Shown here piece after piece: positions 23,629-31,349 of a stretch of DNA of 33,335 bases (position 1 is its first letter; the number at the start of each line of letters is the position of its first letter). The notes under the pieces were generated by a model. That model was not told the origin of the DNA. It did not search any database and saw only the letters and a program-made list of their open reading frames with translations. Source of the stretch: CAYLPJ01 sp964385465. GTDB taxonomy: Bacteria > Planctomycetota > Phycisphaerae > SM23-33. Made by a program: the position numbers and the translations under genes. The DNA lies in NCBI GenBank assembly GCA_964385465.1, contig CAYLPJ010000064.1, forward strand, positions 1 to 33,335, read 5' to 3'.

Positions 23629-23939
23629 CACAGCCCCAAGCCGCCAATCCCCCGGCCGAGGGGCCGGTGAGCTACCGCATGATTCTCTTCGTCGCCGGCG
23701 AAGAGGCCAACTCCCGCATTGCCCGGAAGAACCTCGCCAACTTGTGCGAGGAGGACCTCCCCGGTCAGTGCGATATCGAAACCGTCGACGTTTTGGAGGA
23801 CTACGCCGCCGCCACCGAGCATAGCATTCTCGTAACACCCACGCTGCTGGTGCTCGAGCCGGGTCCGGCCGTGATGGTGGTCGGAAATCTAAGCGACCGC
23901 CGGCGCGTCCTTACGGCCCTGCGATTGCCCAGGGAATAG
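23625..23939 (+). CDS. kaiB: KaiB-family thioredoxin-fold protein
   Basis: 104 residues, starting at the ATGA overlap with kaiC. The body matches KaiB: RMILFVAGEEANSRIARKNL, CEEDLPGQCDIETVDVLED, then ILVTPTLLVLEPGPAVMVVG and NLSDRRRVLTALRL. The VTPTLL and GxLSD..RVL segments are family signatures of the fold-switching thioredoxin-like domain. A 16-residue N-terminal extension (TQPQAANPPAEGPVSY) is not present in the short cyanobacterial form. KaiB binds the KaiC CI ring and in cyanobacteria displaces the kinase SasA. Here the next gene is a histidine kinase, so KaiB is likely to gate KaiC-kinase signalling. Confidence 0.9.
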   Translation: MTQPQAANPPAEGPVSYRMILFVAGEEANSRIARKNLANLCEEDLPGQCDIETVDVLEDYAAATEHSILVTPTLLVLEPGPAVMVVGNLSDRRRVLTALRLPRE

Positions 23940-23946
23940 ATCCAAC

Positions 23947-25191
23947 ATGCCGGAGGACAGAGACGACGTACGAACCCGTCTTGACCAGGCCGAGTCCGTC
24001 CTGGAAGCGCTCAGGGACGCCCAGGTCGACGCGGTGGTCGGCAAGCAGGGCGTGCTGGTGCTGCGCCTTCGCGAGATGGAGCGGCAACTGGCCGAGAACC
24101 GCGAGCGCCTGCGCCTGGCCCTGGAGGGCGGGAAGGTCGGGCTGTGGCACCGCGACCTCGAGGATGGGGAGGTCTTCTGGTCCCGCACCATGCACGACCT
24201 GCTCGGCCACGACCCCGACGAGCCGGTCACCGGAGAGACGTTCTTCCAGTACGTCCATCCCGAGGACCGCGAACGCGTCCGCGAGAGTATCGCCCGGTGG
24301 CACGCCGAGGGGGGAGAGTACACCCGGGAGTTCCGCGTCATCCGCGAGGACGGGCAGACCCGCTGGCTGGTCGCCCACGGAGAGGTGCACAACGACGGCA
24401 ACGGCCAGCCGCCCCGGGCCGTGGGCGTCAACTACGACATCACCGACCGGAAACGGGCCGAGGAGCAGCTCCGCAAGCTCAACGACGACCTGGAGCGCCG
24501 CGTTGCCCGTCGTACCGCCGAGGTCTGCCGCCAGGCCGACCAGCTCCGTGCGCTGGCCGGGAAACTCAACCGGGCCGAGCTCCGCGAACGCAAGCGCATC
24601 GCCGCCGTCCTGCACGACCACATCCAACAGCTCCTCGTCGCCGCCCGCATGCAGCTCGAGGCCGGCGAGGCCGAAAACGACGGCGACCGCCTGCGCGACC
24701 AGCTTCGCGCCGCCGATGACGTGCTCCGCCAGGCCCTCGCCGCCTCGCGAAGCCTCGCCGTCGAGCTCAGCCCGCCGGTGCTGTGGGAATCCGGGCTCGT
24801 CGACGGCCTGCGGTGGCTGGCCTCCGACCTCGGCGAGAAGGCCCCCTTCGCCGTGCGCGTGCACGCCGACGAGGACGCCGAGCCCGCGGCCGAGGACGTT
24901 CGCTACCTGCTCTTCGAGTGCGTCCGGGAACTGCTGCTCAACGCGATCAAGCACTCCGGCGCCGAGGAGGCCGAGGTGATCCTCCGGCGGGACGGCGATC
25001 GCGTCCGGGCGGTCGTCGCCGACCAGGGCAAGGGCTTCGACCCCGAGGCCGTGGAGGACCGCGCCCCCGAGGAGACCACCTTCGGGCTCTTCAGCATCCG
25101 CGAACGCCTCGCCCAGCTCGGCGGGGAGATGACCATCGAGTCCGACCCCGGCGAAGGCACCGTCGTTACCCTCCTGGCGCCGCTGACCTAG
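23947..25191 (+). CDS. Cytoplasmic PAS-HisKA_3 histidine kinase of the kai operon
   Basis: 414 residues, no membrane segment. N-terminal coiled-coil-like leader (RTRLDQAESVLEALRDAQVDAVVG), then a PAS domain at about 55-168 ending VNYDITDRKRAEEQL. A coiled coil (about 170-212) leads into HisKA_3 with phosphoacceptor H223 in ERKRIAAVLHDHIQQLL. HATPase_c has N332 in CVRELLLNAIKHSG, D359 in ADQGKGFD, and FGLFSIRERL followed by GEGTVVTLL. This is the NarX/UhpB/LiaS kinase class, unlike cyanobacterial SasA, which carries a KaiB-like sensor. It starts 7 bp after kaiB, so it is the third gene of the operon. No response regulator gene is adjacent; its partner must lie elsewhere. An input from KaiC/KaiB is inferred from the operon only. 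Confidence 0.9.
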   Translation: MPEDRDDVRTRLDQAESVLEALRDAQVDAVVGKQGVLVLRLREMERQLAENRERLRLALEGGKVGLWHRDLEDGEVFWSRTMHDLLGHDPDEPVTGETFFQYVHPEDRERVRESIARWHAEGGEYTREFRVIREDGQTRWLVAHGEVHNDGNGQPPRAVGVNYDITDRKRAEEQLRKLNDDLERRVARRTAEVCRQADQLRALAGKLNRAELRERKRIAAVLHDHIQQLLVAARMQLEAGEAENDGDRLRDQLRAADDVLRQALAASRSLAVELSPPVLWESGLVDGLRWLASDLGEKAPFAVRVHADEDAEPAAEDVRYLLFECVRELLLNAIKHSGAEEAEVILRRDGDRVRAVVADQGKGFDPEAVEDRAPEETTFGLFSIRERLAQLGGEMTIESDPGEGTVVTLLAPLT

Positions 25192-25206
25192 CGGGCGCCG
25201 CGTTCC

Positions 25207-25890
25207 TCATCGCGGCGGGGGGGGAGGCTGCGAGGGCGGCAGGAGGGCGAGGATGGTCTCGGCGTACTCGGCCGCGACGGCGAAGTCCGCCGGCTTGAGC
25301 CGGCGCCGGGAGCAGACCACCACTCGCGTGCCGTGCGTCTCCACGCGGTAGTCCGGGCCGGTCCGCAGGATGTCCCGCAGGTCGGCGCCCAGGGCCGCGC
25401 GGGCCGCCTCCGGCTGCGGGGAGGAGACGTGGCAGGCCTTGCTGAACTCCGGGTCCTCGTCGAAGTCGATGTCCTCGTAGCCGAACCACGCCTTCACCCG
25501 GTCGAACCAGTGCTCCCGGCGGACCGCCACCGGGACCAGCGGACGCCCGGTGTCCAGCATCACCGCCGAGACCCGGTTCGTCCGCCGGTTCTTGCCGTGC
25601 CCCGTCGTGTAGCGGTAGTCGAACATCACGCAGGGCCGGCCGTTCCACTCGCCCGCCATGCGGTTGTAGGCCGCACGCGACCGCCCGGTCTGGAAGCAGC
25701 CGAAGTTTTGGAAGGGCACGGCCAGGCCCTCGTCCTTCTCCGGGTCGAACGCCAGGCCCAGCCGATCGGCCTGCTCGCCCAGCTCGCGTCGGCGCTTTCG
25801 CCGCATCTGCCACGCGATCAGCGCGATCAACCCGAACGCGGCAGCGAAGCCGCCGAACACGACGAACGGGATCCATGCTTCGGCAATCAT
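25207..25890 (-). CDS. Single-pass membrane protein of unknown function
   Basis: 227 residues. One membrane helix at about 8-28 (PFVVFGGFAAAFGLIALIAW) followed by a basic stretch (RRKRRREL), so the long C-terminal part is probably cytoplasmic. The body contains FDYRYTTGHGKNRRTNRVSA, a motif recurrent in uncharacterised bacterial membrane proteins, and a proline-only end (PPSQPPPPPR). I do not know its role. Start 25890 is an ATG with GGAGAG about 9 bp before it. It lies 137 bp after the TerB/HEAT gene on the same strand, with no clear promoter between, and converges on the kai operon with a 15-bp gap. Confidence 0.6.
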   Translation of the reverse strand: MIAEAWIPFVVFGGFAAAFGLIALIAWQMRRKRRRELGEQADRLGLAFDPEKDEGLAVPFQNFGCFQTGRSRAAYNRMAGEWNGRPCVMFDYRYTTGHGKNRRTNRVSAVMLDTGRPLVPVAVRREHWFDRVKAWFGYEDIDFDEDPEFSKACHVSSPQPEAARAALGADLRDILRTGPDYRVETHGTRVVVCSRRRLKPADFAVAAEYAETILALLPPSQPPPPPR

Positions 25891-25944
25891 CCTGGATGCT
25901 CTCCGGTCTTGAGGGGGCCTTCGCATGCCGCGAGGTCCGGGCCC

Positions 25945-25963
25945 GCCCGGCCCGGCCCGGCCC
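25945..25963. repeat. Short CCCGG tandem run
   Basis: Three to four CCCGG units in the gap between the membrane-protein gene and the TerB/HEAT gene. GC-rich simple sequence; it could form structure in the transcript but there is no specific evidence of function. Confidence 0.4.
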
Positions 25964-26027
25964 GCGACGCCCCGGTCCGGCCCGACGTCCACGCCGGCGT
26001 CGAAGCCTGCCCGGTGTCGGCCCGGGC

Positions 26028-26858
26028 TCAGTAGAGCAGGTAGTCGTACTGGAGTCGGCCTTCGGCGTCCCACCATTCGCGGAGGGCCTCGATGCCCTGT
26101 TGGTTGGGGGGGAAGTCCTGGCCGGCGATCCTGCCGACGGCCTCGGCGGCGGCGCCGCGGAGGTTGACGTCGCTGATCTCCTCGTCGGTGTCGCCGATGT
26201 TGACGTGCTGGGCGAGGTAGTAGACGCTGCGGCTGTCGCCGATCTGCCCGAGCTGGCGGGCGATGAGCGTCTTGAGAGGCAGGGCGGTGTCCATGCCGTC
26301 GGGTTTGCGGTAGCTCTCGAGGATCTGCACGAGCGCCCGCACGGCCGTGCGGCCGAGGCCGGCCAGGGCGGCGATCTTCTCGCGCCGGGTGGCGTCGTCC
26401 CACTCGGCGAAGTGGCGGTAGATCTCTTCCTTCTCGCGTGCGAGGCGGAAGTCGTCGACGTCCTCGCCGCCGCGGGCCTGGTCGATGAGGCCGTCGAGGC
26501 GGCCCGGGGGGAGGTGGATGTGATCGGCGACCCTCTCGAGCAGTCGGCGCTCGCTGTCGGCGATCTGCCCGTCGGCCAGGGCGGCCTCGATCAGCCCCAG
26601 CAGGGCCTCCTCGGCCTCGACGGGCTTGGTGGGCAGGGCGACGGACCGGCCGCCGTCGGCGACCTGGGAGACCATGTGGGAGAACTCCTCGCTGTCGAAG
26701 CCGAGCTTGTCCCGCAGCTCGGCGATGTGGCGTTTCTCGTCGTCGTCGAGGCGACCGTCGGCGAGGCAGGCGACGAGGACGTTGTGCAGGTTTCGCCGGT
26801 CGGAGGCCGCCGGGGTGGGCGAGCTTCTCTGAAGTGTGGTGTCGGAGGTCTCGGCCAT
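26028..26858 (-). CDS. TerB-like / HEAT-repeat protein
   Basis: 276 residues, no signal peptide. Residues about 20-125 hold two copies of a TerB-like helical motif with acidic loop: LVACLADGRLDDDEKRHIAELRD and LIEAALADGQIADSERRLLE. The (D/E)G.(I/L)...E pattern is the metal-binding signature of TerB/DjlA-type domains. The C-terminal half has HEAT-like helical pairs (KIAALAGLGRTAVRALVQIL, LIARQLGQIGDSRSVYYLAQ, RGAAAEAVGRIAGQDF). This resembles scaffolding or stress-response proteins rather than an enzyme. It starts 24 bp after the stop of the Fe-S aldo/keto reductase gene, with AAGGAG before the ATG at 26858, so the two are co-transcribed. Confidence 0.65.
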   Translation of the reverse strand: MAETSDTTLQRSSPTPAASDRRNLHNVLVACLADGRLDDDEKRHIAELRDKLGFDSEEFSHMVSQVADGGRSVALPTKPVEAEEALLGLIEAALADGQIADSERRLLERVADHIHLPPGRLDGLIDQARGGEDVDDFRLAREKEEIYRHFAEWDDATRREKIAALAGLGRTAVRALVQILESYRKPDGMDTALPLKTLIARQLGQIGDSRSVYYLAQHVNIGDTDEEISDVNLRGAAAEAVGRIAGQDFPPNQQGIEALREWWDAEGRLQYDYLLY

Positions 26859-26882
26859 GGGAGGGCTCCTTCGGGGTGCGGG

Positions 26883-27977
26883 CTAATCCTTGGCGGGTGC
26901 GAGTGCGGCGATCTCGCCGAGGCGGTCGGGAATCGGCAGGTGCTGGGTGCACCGCTCGAGGCAGGCGCCGCACTGGGTGCACTCGGCGGCGAGGTCCGGC
27001 GGGACGTTCCAATGCCACTTGAGGCGGTTGAGCACGTGCTTGGGGTCCTCGCCCTGGAGGATGCGCATGTTGTAGGCATCCATCATCTCGGGGATGGGCA
27101 CGTCGTTGGGGCAGGGCAGGCAGTAGCCGCAGCCGGTGCAGAAGCCGTCGAAGCGGTCGAGGATCTTCTCCCGCATGGCGTCGGCGTGGTCCGGGGCGTA
27201 GGGCTGGAAGTTCTCGACGGCGGCGCAGGCCTCGTCGACGTGGTCCGTGGTCGTGAAGCCCACCAGGGCGGTGGTGATCTGCGGCTGGGAGACCACGAAC
27301 CGCAGCGCCGCGGCCACGACGGACGGATCGTTCTGCCCGCGGAGGAAGCCGAAGCGGTCGGCGTGACGGGGGATGACCCCGCCGCCGAGGGGGTTCATGG
27401 CCACCACGCCGATGCCGAGCTGCCCGGCGAGGCGCACGGCGGATTCGCGGCAGGGGAAGTTGATCGCGCAGTAGCCCAGCGTGACGCCCTCGAACGGGCC
27501 CTCCTCAAGCACAGGGGTCAATTCATCGCCCGGGAGGTGGCTGGAGACCACCACGTGCTCGACGAGCCCTTCCTCCTTGGCCCTGACGGCCGCGGCGACG
27601 GCGCCGCCGTCCTGGCGCTGCTTCCACTGCTCCGGGCGGACGAGGCACCAGATGTGGAAGAAGCCGATGCGCTCCAGGCCGAGGCGCTTGAGCGTGCGCT
27701 CGAGGCTCCTGCGGAACTCGTCGCCGTCGGCGGCCATGCACTTGCTGGAGGCGTGGAACGTGCCCGGCTCCATCTGCTTGAAGGCCGCGCCCATGATGTC
27801 TTCACTGTGGTCGCCGCAGTAGGCGGGCGCGGTGTCGAAGTAGTTGATGCCCTTGTTGTAGGCGTGCACCACCACCTCGGCGGCCGCGTCGATGTCCGAT
27901 GGATTGCGGAACCGCATCCCGCCGAAGGATATGGCGGAGATGTCCTTTCCCGTCTGACCGTATCGTTTCGTCCACAT
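26883..27977 (-). CDS. Aldo/keto reductase with C-terminal two-cluster ferredoxin domain
   Basis: 364 residues. AKR barrel at about 1-275: YGQTGKDISAISFGGMRFR, GINYFDTAPAYCG with the catalytic-type Asp and Tyr, IGFFHIWCL and VVAMNPLGGGVI. The C-terminal domain carries two CxxCxxC(x)nCP-type motifs: CTGCGYCLPCPNDVPIP and CTQCGACLERCTQHLPIP, which in the family bind [4Fe-4S] clusters. The combination suggests an electron-transferring oxidoreductase that acts on small carbonyls or quinones rather than a plain NADPH AKR. Start 27977 (MWTKRYGQTG) fits the family start and has AGGGA about 9 bp upstream. It is the first gene of a three-gene run with the TerB/HEAT and membrane protein genes. Confidence 0.85.
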   Translation of the reverse strand: MWTKRYGQTGKDISAISFGGMRFRNPSDIDAAAEVVVHAYNKGINYFDTAPAYCGDHSEDIMGAAFKQMEPGTFHASSKCMAADGDEFRRSLERTLKRLGLERIGFFHIWCLVRPEQWKQRQDGGAVAAAVRAKEEGLVEHVVVSSHLPGDELTPVLEEGPFEGVTLGYCAINFPCRESAVRLAGQLGIGVVAMNPLGGGVIPRHADRFGFLRGQNDPSVVAAALRFVVSQPQITTALVGFTTTDHVDEACAAVENFQPYAPDHADAMREKILDRFDGFCTGCGYCLPCPNDVPIPEMMDAYNMRILQGEDPKHVLNRLKWHWNVPPDLAAECTQCGACLERCTQHLPIPDRLGEIAALAPAKD

Positions 27978-28128
27978 GCTGGTTTCCCTGTGCATTGCTG
28001 GTTGGTTGGGCGGCTTGGGGCGAGCGCTGTCGGGCATCAGGCATCGGGCAGCGGGGAGAGCCTGGCGCCGACGGGAATCCGCCGCGCCCGGGGCCCTTCC
28101 TGGCCGCCGCCCAGCAACACCCGACGCC

Positions 28129-29460
28129 TCAACGCTGCTTCTCCACGACGTCGCTGGTCTTGCCGAAATTCGGCGTGCGCGGCTTGACTTCCTCCAGCGG
28201 GCCCTTCTGCCGGGGGTCCTTGTAAAGGAAGATATTGTCCCACTTGTACGTGCCCGGGGGCCAGTAGGAGTAGACCTGGATCTGGAGGACCTCGACGTCG
28301 TCCGGCAGCCCGCCGCGCGGCGGGCAGGGGGCCGAGAGGTGGTCCCACTGCCCGGACTTGCCCCGGCAGTTGAGGTACCACCGGTAGCACTCCCGCAGGA
28401 ACAGCTTCGGGTGGCGCTTGCGGGCGGCCGAGATGAGCTCCTTCCGCCGGGCCTCGGGCAGCTCGGCGAACCGCTCGGGGGTGAGGTTCATCTTCGCCAG
28501 GGCGCTCTCGGGCAGGCCGTCCAGGGCGTGCTCGGTGGTCTTGAAGCCCTTGAGGAACACCTTCGGCGTGCCCCCGGCCTTGTGAAAGTCCGCCAGGAGC
28601 CAGTATCGCTGCCCGGCGTTGGCGTCGATCCAGTCGCTCTTGAAGTGCACCCCCTCCATGCCGCCCAGGCAACTGTAGCCGCCCTTGGTCTTGATCTCCG
28701 GCGGGTTCGACGGGTCCGCCTTGCCCATCCGGATCGCCCGGATGTACTCCAGGTACGGCCAGCGGTCCAGGTTCGTCCGCACGCGCAGGATCCCGCCCCG
28801 CCCGGGCTCGGGCTCGATGAACGTCGCGACGTTGTCCGGCCGCTGCCAGCCCTTCCGCCCGGCGTCGAAGCTGCCGTTGACGTTCAGCGCCGGGCCGAAG
28901 GTCTCCGGCTCGGGCTCGTCGCCGTACTGGGGGGGCACCCACTCGTCGCGGCCGGTCATGCGTTCGATGACCGCCTTGCTGATCTCCGCGGCGAACCGTT
29001 CGGTGTTGACGTGCAGCGTCTTGCGCCACAGGTCGGGCGCCTCGCCGCGGAGGTCGATCCCCCGGGCGTCGAGGCGGACGTTGTGGCCGTTGCGCACGGC
29101 CGTGCCGTACACCGCCAGGTTCAGCGCGAGCTGATCCCGCATCCGTTCGGCGAGGGCGTTGGCGTCGGTGGAGGCCGGCAGGGGAGGCGAGATCTCCGCG
29201 GTGGTCAGGCGGTCGATGACCTCCATCTCCTTGTGCCTTGCCAGCCGCATGCGGACGGCGTTGGCCAGCTTCTTGCCGAACTCCTTGTCGGCGGCGCAGT
29301 GGAAGTCGAAGACGATCGCGTAGGTCTTCGGCGGCCTGGTCGCCGGCGAGGCCCGCCCGTCGGCGGCGCAGGCGGCGCAGGCCGTCGCCAGCACCGCTGC
29401 GGCAGCGGCGATCGCGGGCAGCCCCCGCGGGGCGTTCGGCTTTGAAGGCCTGTGGGTCAT
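28129..29460 (-). CDS. Exported two-domain protein (TolB/LpoB-like N-terminus plus beta-rich domain)
   Basis: 443 residues. Signal peptide with a cysteine-rich end (MTHRPSKPNAPRG, then LPAIAAAAAVLATACAACA), compatible with a lipoprotein but not a perfect lipobox. Residues about 45-170 (IVFDFHCAADKEFGKKLANA, MEVIDRLTTAEI, ALNLAVYGTAV) resemble the TolB-N/LpoB-like fold used by envelope lipoproteins. About 195-430 is a galactose-binding-like domain (NVNGSFDAGRKGWQRPDN, LRVRTNLDRWPYLEY, YSYWPPGTYKWDNIFL). Function unknown; it may bind carbohydrate or cell-wall material. The start at 29460 lies only about 12 bp from a TATAAT box, so the mRNA would be nearly leaderless, and there is no good ribosome binding site. 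Confidence 0.65.
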   Translation of the reverse strand: MTHRPSKPNAPRGLPAIAAAAAVLATACAACAADGRASPATRPPKTYAIVFDFHCAADKEFGKKLANAVRMRLARHKEMEVIDRLTTAEISPPLPASTDANALAERMRDQLALNLAVYGTAVRNGHNVRLDARGIDLRGEAPDLWRKTLHVNTERFAAEISKAVIERMTGRDEWVPPQYGDEPEPETFGPALNVNGSFDAGRKGWQRPDNVATFIEPEPGRGGILRVRTNLDRWPYLEYIRAIRMGKADPSNPPEIKTKGGYSCLGGMEGVHFKSDWIDANAGQRYWLLADFHKAGGTPKVFLKGFKTTEHALDGLPESALAKMNLTPERFAELPEARRKELISAARKRHPKLFLRECYRWYLNCRGKSGQWDHLSAPCPPRGGLPDDVEVLQIQVYSYWPPGTYKWDNIFLYKDPRQKGPLEEVKPRTPNFGKTSDVVEKQR

Positions 29461-29472
29461 CCTCGCCGATCG

Positions 29473-29501
29473 ATTATACACGGGCGCGGCAAGCGTCTCA
29501 C
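29473..29501 (-). promoter_or_regulatory. Promoter candidate of the TolB-like gene (near-leaderless)
   Basis: Minus strand GTGAGA (29501-29496), 17-bp spacer, TATAAT (29478-29473). A start about 7 bp downstream of the -10 leaves only a few leader bases before ATG 29460. Confidence 0.5.
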
Positions 29502-29530
29502 GGAGGAACTCGCCGTCGTGGCGCGCAGCC

Positions 29531-29559
29531 TGTTGACAAAATGCCCGCATGGGGGTATA
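29531..29559 (+). promoter_or_regulatory. Near-consensus promoter of the second PEP-CTERM gene
   Basis: Plus strand TTGACA (29531-29536), exactly 17 bp, TATACT (29554-29559). This is the best sigma70-like promoter in the window. Predicted start near 29566 and a leader of about 110 nt. Confidence 0.75.
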
Positions 29560-29675
29560 CTCCCACGCACAAGTGAGGTGGTGTCCCGGCCGCTCGACTG
29601 CTCGTGCTCGTTGCTCGCCGGGGCCCGACAATCGCCCGCAAGCTCGTGCTGTGGGCGAACAAGCGAGGAAATGCC

Positions 29676-30449
29676 ATGCGACGTACGCTCTTTGTCCTTT
29701 CTGCGCTGTCCCTCTGCACGCTGTGGGCATCCGCCGGATCGGCCGCTATGGTCGAGATGAACGGGACCATCGACTCCAACGACGCTTACGAATGTGCCGC
29801 GCCGGATACCTGGCTGGTCGAGGCCGATGGCACGGTCAGCGCTACGGGCGATGAGTCCGCCGAAGACTACTACGGCTCGGGGCTGGACATCGACACGCTG
29901 TACCTGGCCGCCGACGGTGCCGACCGCTTCATCGGCGTCAGCGTCGATCCGGTCGATGACGGGAGCGACAACGCCTTCCTGCCCGCCGGCTCGCCGACCT
30001 CCTACGCCGGCGTGACCGGGCTGAACCTCATGTTCTACGACGCCGCGCCGGCCGACCCGACGAACCCGCCCTCGGCAACGATGACCGTCAACCTGGTCTT
30101 TGACGAGGGCGGCCTGGTCGAGGGGACGATCTACGAGGACCACCCCGACGACGGGCGGACGGTGACCACGTTGCTGCACTTCGGGCTCGTGATCGACCCG
30201 CTGACCGGCGTGTCCGCCGACCCGGCGATGGCCTCGAAGTTCGACGTGGCCTTCGGCGACGGGCTGGAGCTTCGCCTGGACGAGGGGCTCTTCCTCAACG
30301 ACGTCAACTGCCTCAACCATGTCCTCGCCCAGCTCGACGATACCGGCGCGTGGCAGGATGACCAGCTCTACAGCCACCTGCCCGAGCCCTCGGCCATGGT
30401 GCTGCTGGGCCTCGGCGCCGTCGGCCTGCTCCGCCGCCGCCGGACGTAG
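29676..30449 (+). CDS. PEP-CTERM sorting-domain surface protein (second copy of the class)
   Basis: 257 residues. Signal peptide MRRTLFVLSALSLCTLWASAGSAAM. The body is acidic and beta-rich with no recognised catalytic motif (GSGLDIDTLYLAADGADRFI, VTGLNLMFYDAAPADP). C-terminus LPEPSAMVLLGLGAVGLLRRRRT is a typical PEP-CTERM tail. GAGGAA is placed 6 bp before the ATG at 29676; the open frame upstream (to 29604) includes the leader and is not used. It has its own strong promoter. It is not homologous in its body to the PEP-CTERM protein at 2444-3163 as far as can be judged by eye. Confidence 0.8.
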   Translation: MRRTLFVLSALSLCTLWASAGSAAMVEMNGTIDSNDAYECAAPDTWLVEADGTVSATGDESAEDYYGSGLDIDTLYLAADGADRFIGVSVDPVDDGSDNAFLPAGSPTSYAGVTGLNLMFYDAAPADPTNPPSATMTVNLVFDEGGLVEGTIYEDHPDDGRTVTTLLHFGLVIDPLTGVSADPAMASKFDVAFGDGLELRLDEGLFLNDVNCLNHVLAQLDDTGAWQDDQLYSHLPEPSAMVLLGLGAVGLLRRRRT

Positions 30450-30503
30450 GTGCCCGGGCGGCGGCCGGCAGCCTGCAGACGGCAGCCGGCGGCGGGAAGG
30501 ACG

Positions 30504-30529
30504 GTCCCCGGGTTGCGCGCGGCGGGGAC
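30504..30529. terminator. Possible bidirectional terminator hairpin
   Basis: GTCCCCG (30504-30510) and CGGGGAC (30523-30529) lie between the convergent PEP-CTERM and flavin reductase genes. No T run on either side, so evidence is weak. Confidence 0.3.
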
Positions 30530-30557
30530 GTTGTCCGACGGGCCACGGGCCGCGGGC

Positions 30558-31130
30558 TTACCGGCCCCCGCTTTGGCGGGTGAAGCCGTGCGTGCCCAGC
30601 CGCCGACCGAGCGACCAGTACTCGCCGTGGACGTAACAGAGCACGTCGAGGCGGTCGACGCGGACGCGCCCGGCGTCGTCGAGGGCGGACTCGGCGACGT
30701 GCTCGACGAGGACCTCGCCGACGAACAGGTCGTGGTCCCCCCATTCCTGCACGTCCAGCAGCCTGCATTCCAGGTTGACCGGGCACTCGGCGATCAGCGG
30801 CGGGCGGACCCGCTCGGCCGCCACGGCGGTGAGCCCGAAAGCCGCGAACTTGTCCACCTCCCGCCCGCTGGTGGTCCCGCAGCGGTCGACCTTCTCCAGC
30901 ATGTCGGCCGTGGGAAGGTTGACCACGAACTCCCCGCCGTCGCGGATCAGCCCGTGGGAGTGGCGGGGCCTGGCGATGGCGATCCCCACGATCACGGGCT
31001 TGGAGATGCTCAGGTTGTGCACCTCCCCCAGCGTGATGACGTTGGCCCGCCCGTCGGCGTCGGCGGAGGTGATCAGCCCCGCGGGCGTCGGATAGATCGG
31101 CCGAAACGGCGTGACGGTGCGTCGGGTCAT
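30558..31130 (-). CDS. Flavin reductase family / FMN-binding split-barrel protein
   Basis: 190 residues. Short N-terminus, then the split-barrel pattern RPIYPTPAGLITSADADGR, VITLGEVHNLSISKPVIVGIAI, HSHGLIRDGGEFVVNLPT and VDRCGTTSGREVDKF. The closing strands hold ECPVNLECRLLDVQEWGDHDLFVGEVLV. These match flavin reductase-like proteins that bind FMN and pass hydride from NAD(P)H. Physiological partner unknown; its divergent neighbour is a second Fe-S aldo/keto reductase, so a redox pairing is plausible. ATG 31130 is taken; a TTG at 31145 in frame is possible. Promoter candidate at 31212-31240. Confidence 0.85.
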   Translation of the reverse strand: MTRRTVTPFRPIYPTPAGLITSADADGRANVITLGEVHNLSISKPVIVGIAIARPRHSHGLIRDGGEFVVNLPTADMLEKVDRCGTTSGREVDKFAAFGLTAVAAERVRPPLIAECPVNLECRLLDVQEWGDHDLFVGEVLVEHVAESALDDAGRVRVDRLDVLCYVHGEYWSLGRRLGTHGFTRQSGGR

Positions 31131-31211
31131 GGTGTCTGATCCCAATCGACGGGGTGGGCGGCGACCATCGTGGCCCGGGCATCCGGGCGTTCGCGATCCT
31201 GACTGTTTCTG

Positions 31212-31240
31212 AGTCTACAACCCGTTCCGCGCGGCCACAA
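31212..31240 (-). promoter_or_regulatory. Promoter candidate for the flavin reductase gene
   Basis: Minus strand TTGTGG (31240-31235), 17-bp spacer, TAGACT (31217-31212). Leader about 75 nt. Confidence 0.5.
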
Positions 31241-31276
31241 GCGACGGTCGGGCCGGCGGCCCGCGGCCGGCGGAGG

Positions 31277-31305
31277 TTGCCCGCGGCGCGGGGCGGCGGT
31301 ACAGT
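31277..31305 (+). promoter_or_regulatory. Promoter candidate for the second Fe-S aldo/keto reductase
   Basis: Plus strand TTGCCC (31277-31282), 17-bp spacer, TACAGT (31300-31305). Divergent from the flavin reductase promoter. Leader about 38 nt with AAGGGAG before the start codon. Confidence 0.45.
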
Positions 31306-31349
31306 GGCGGCTCGCGTAGGTCGGCCAGGTTGACAAGGGAGATCGTGCG

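Noticed and set aside
31330..31335. TTGACA just before the second Fe-S aldo/keto reductase
   Set aside because: Only 14 bp remain to the start codon and there is no -10 in register; it overlaps the ribosome binding site.
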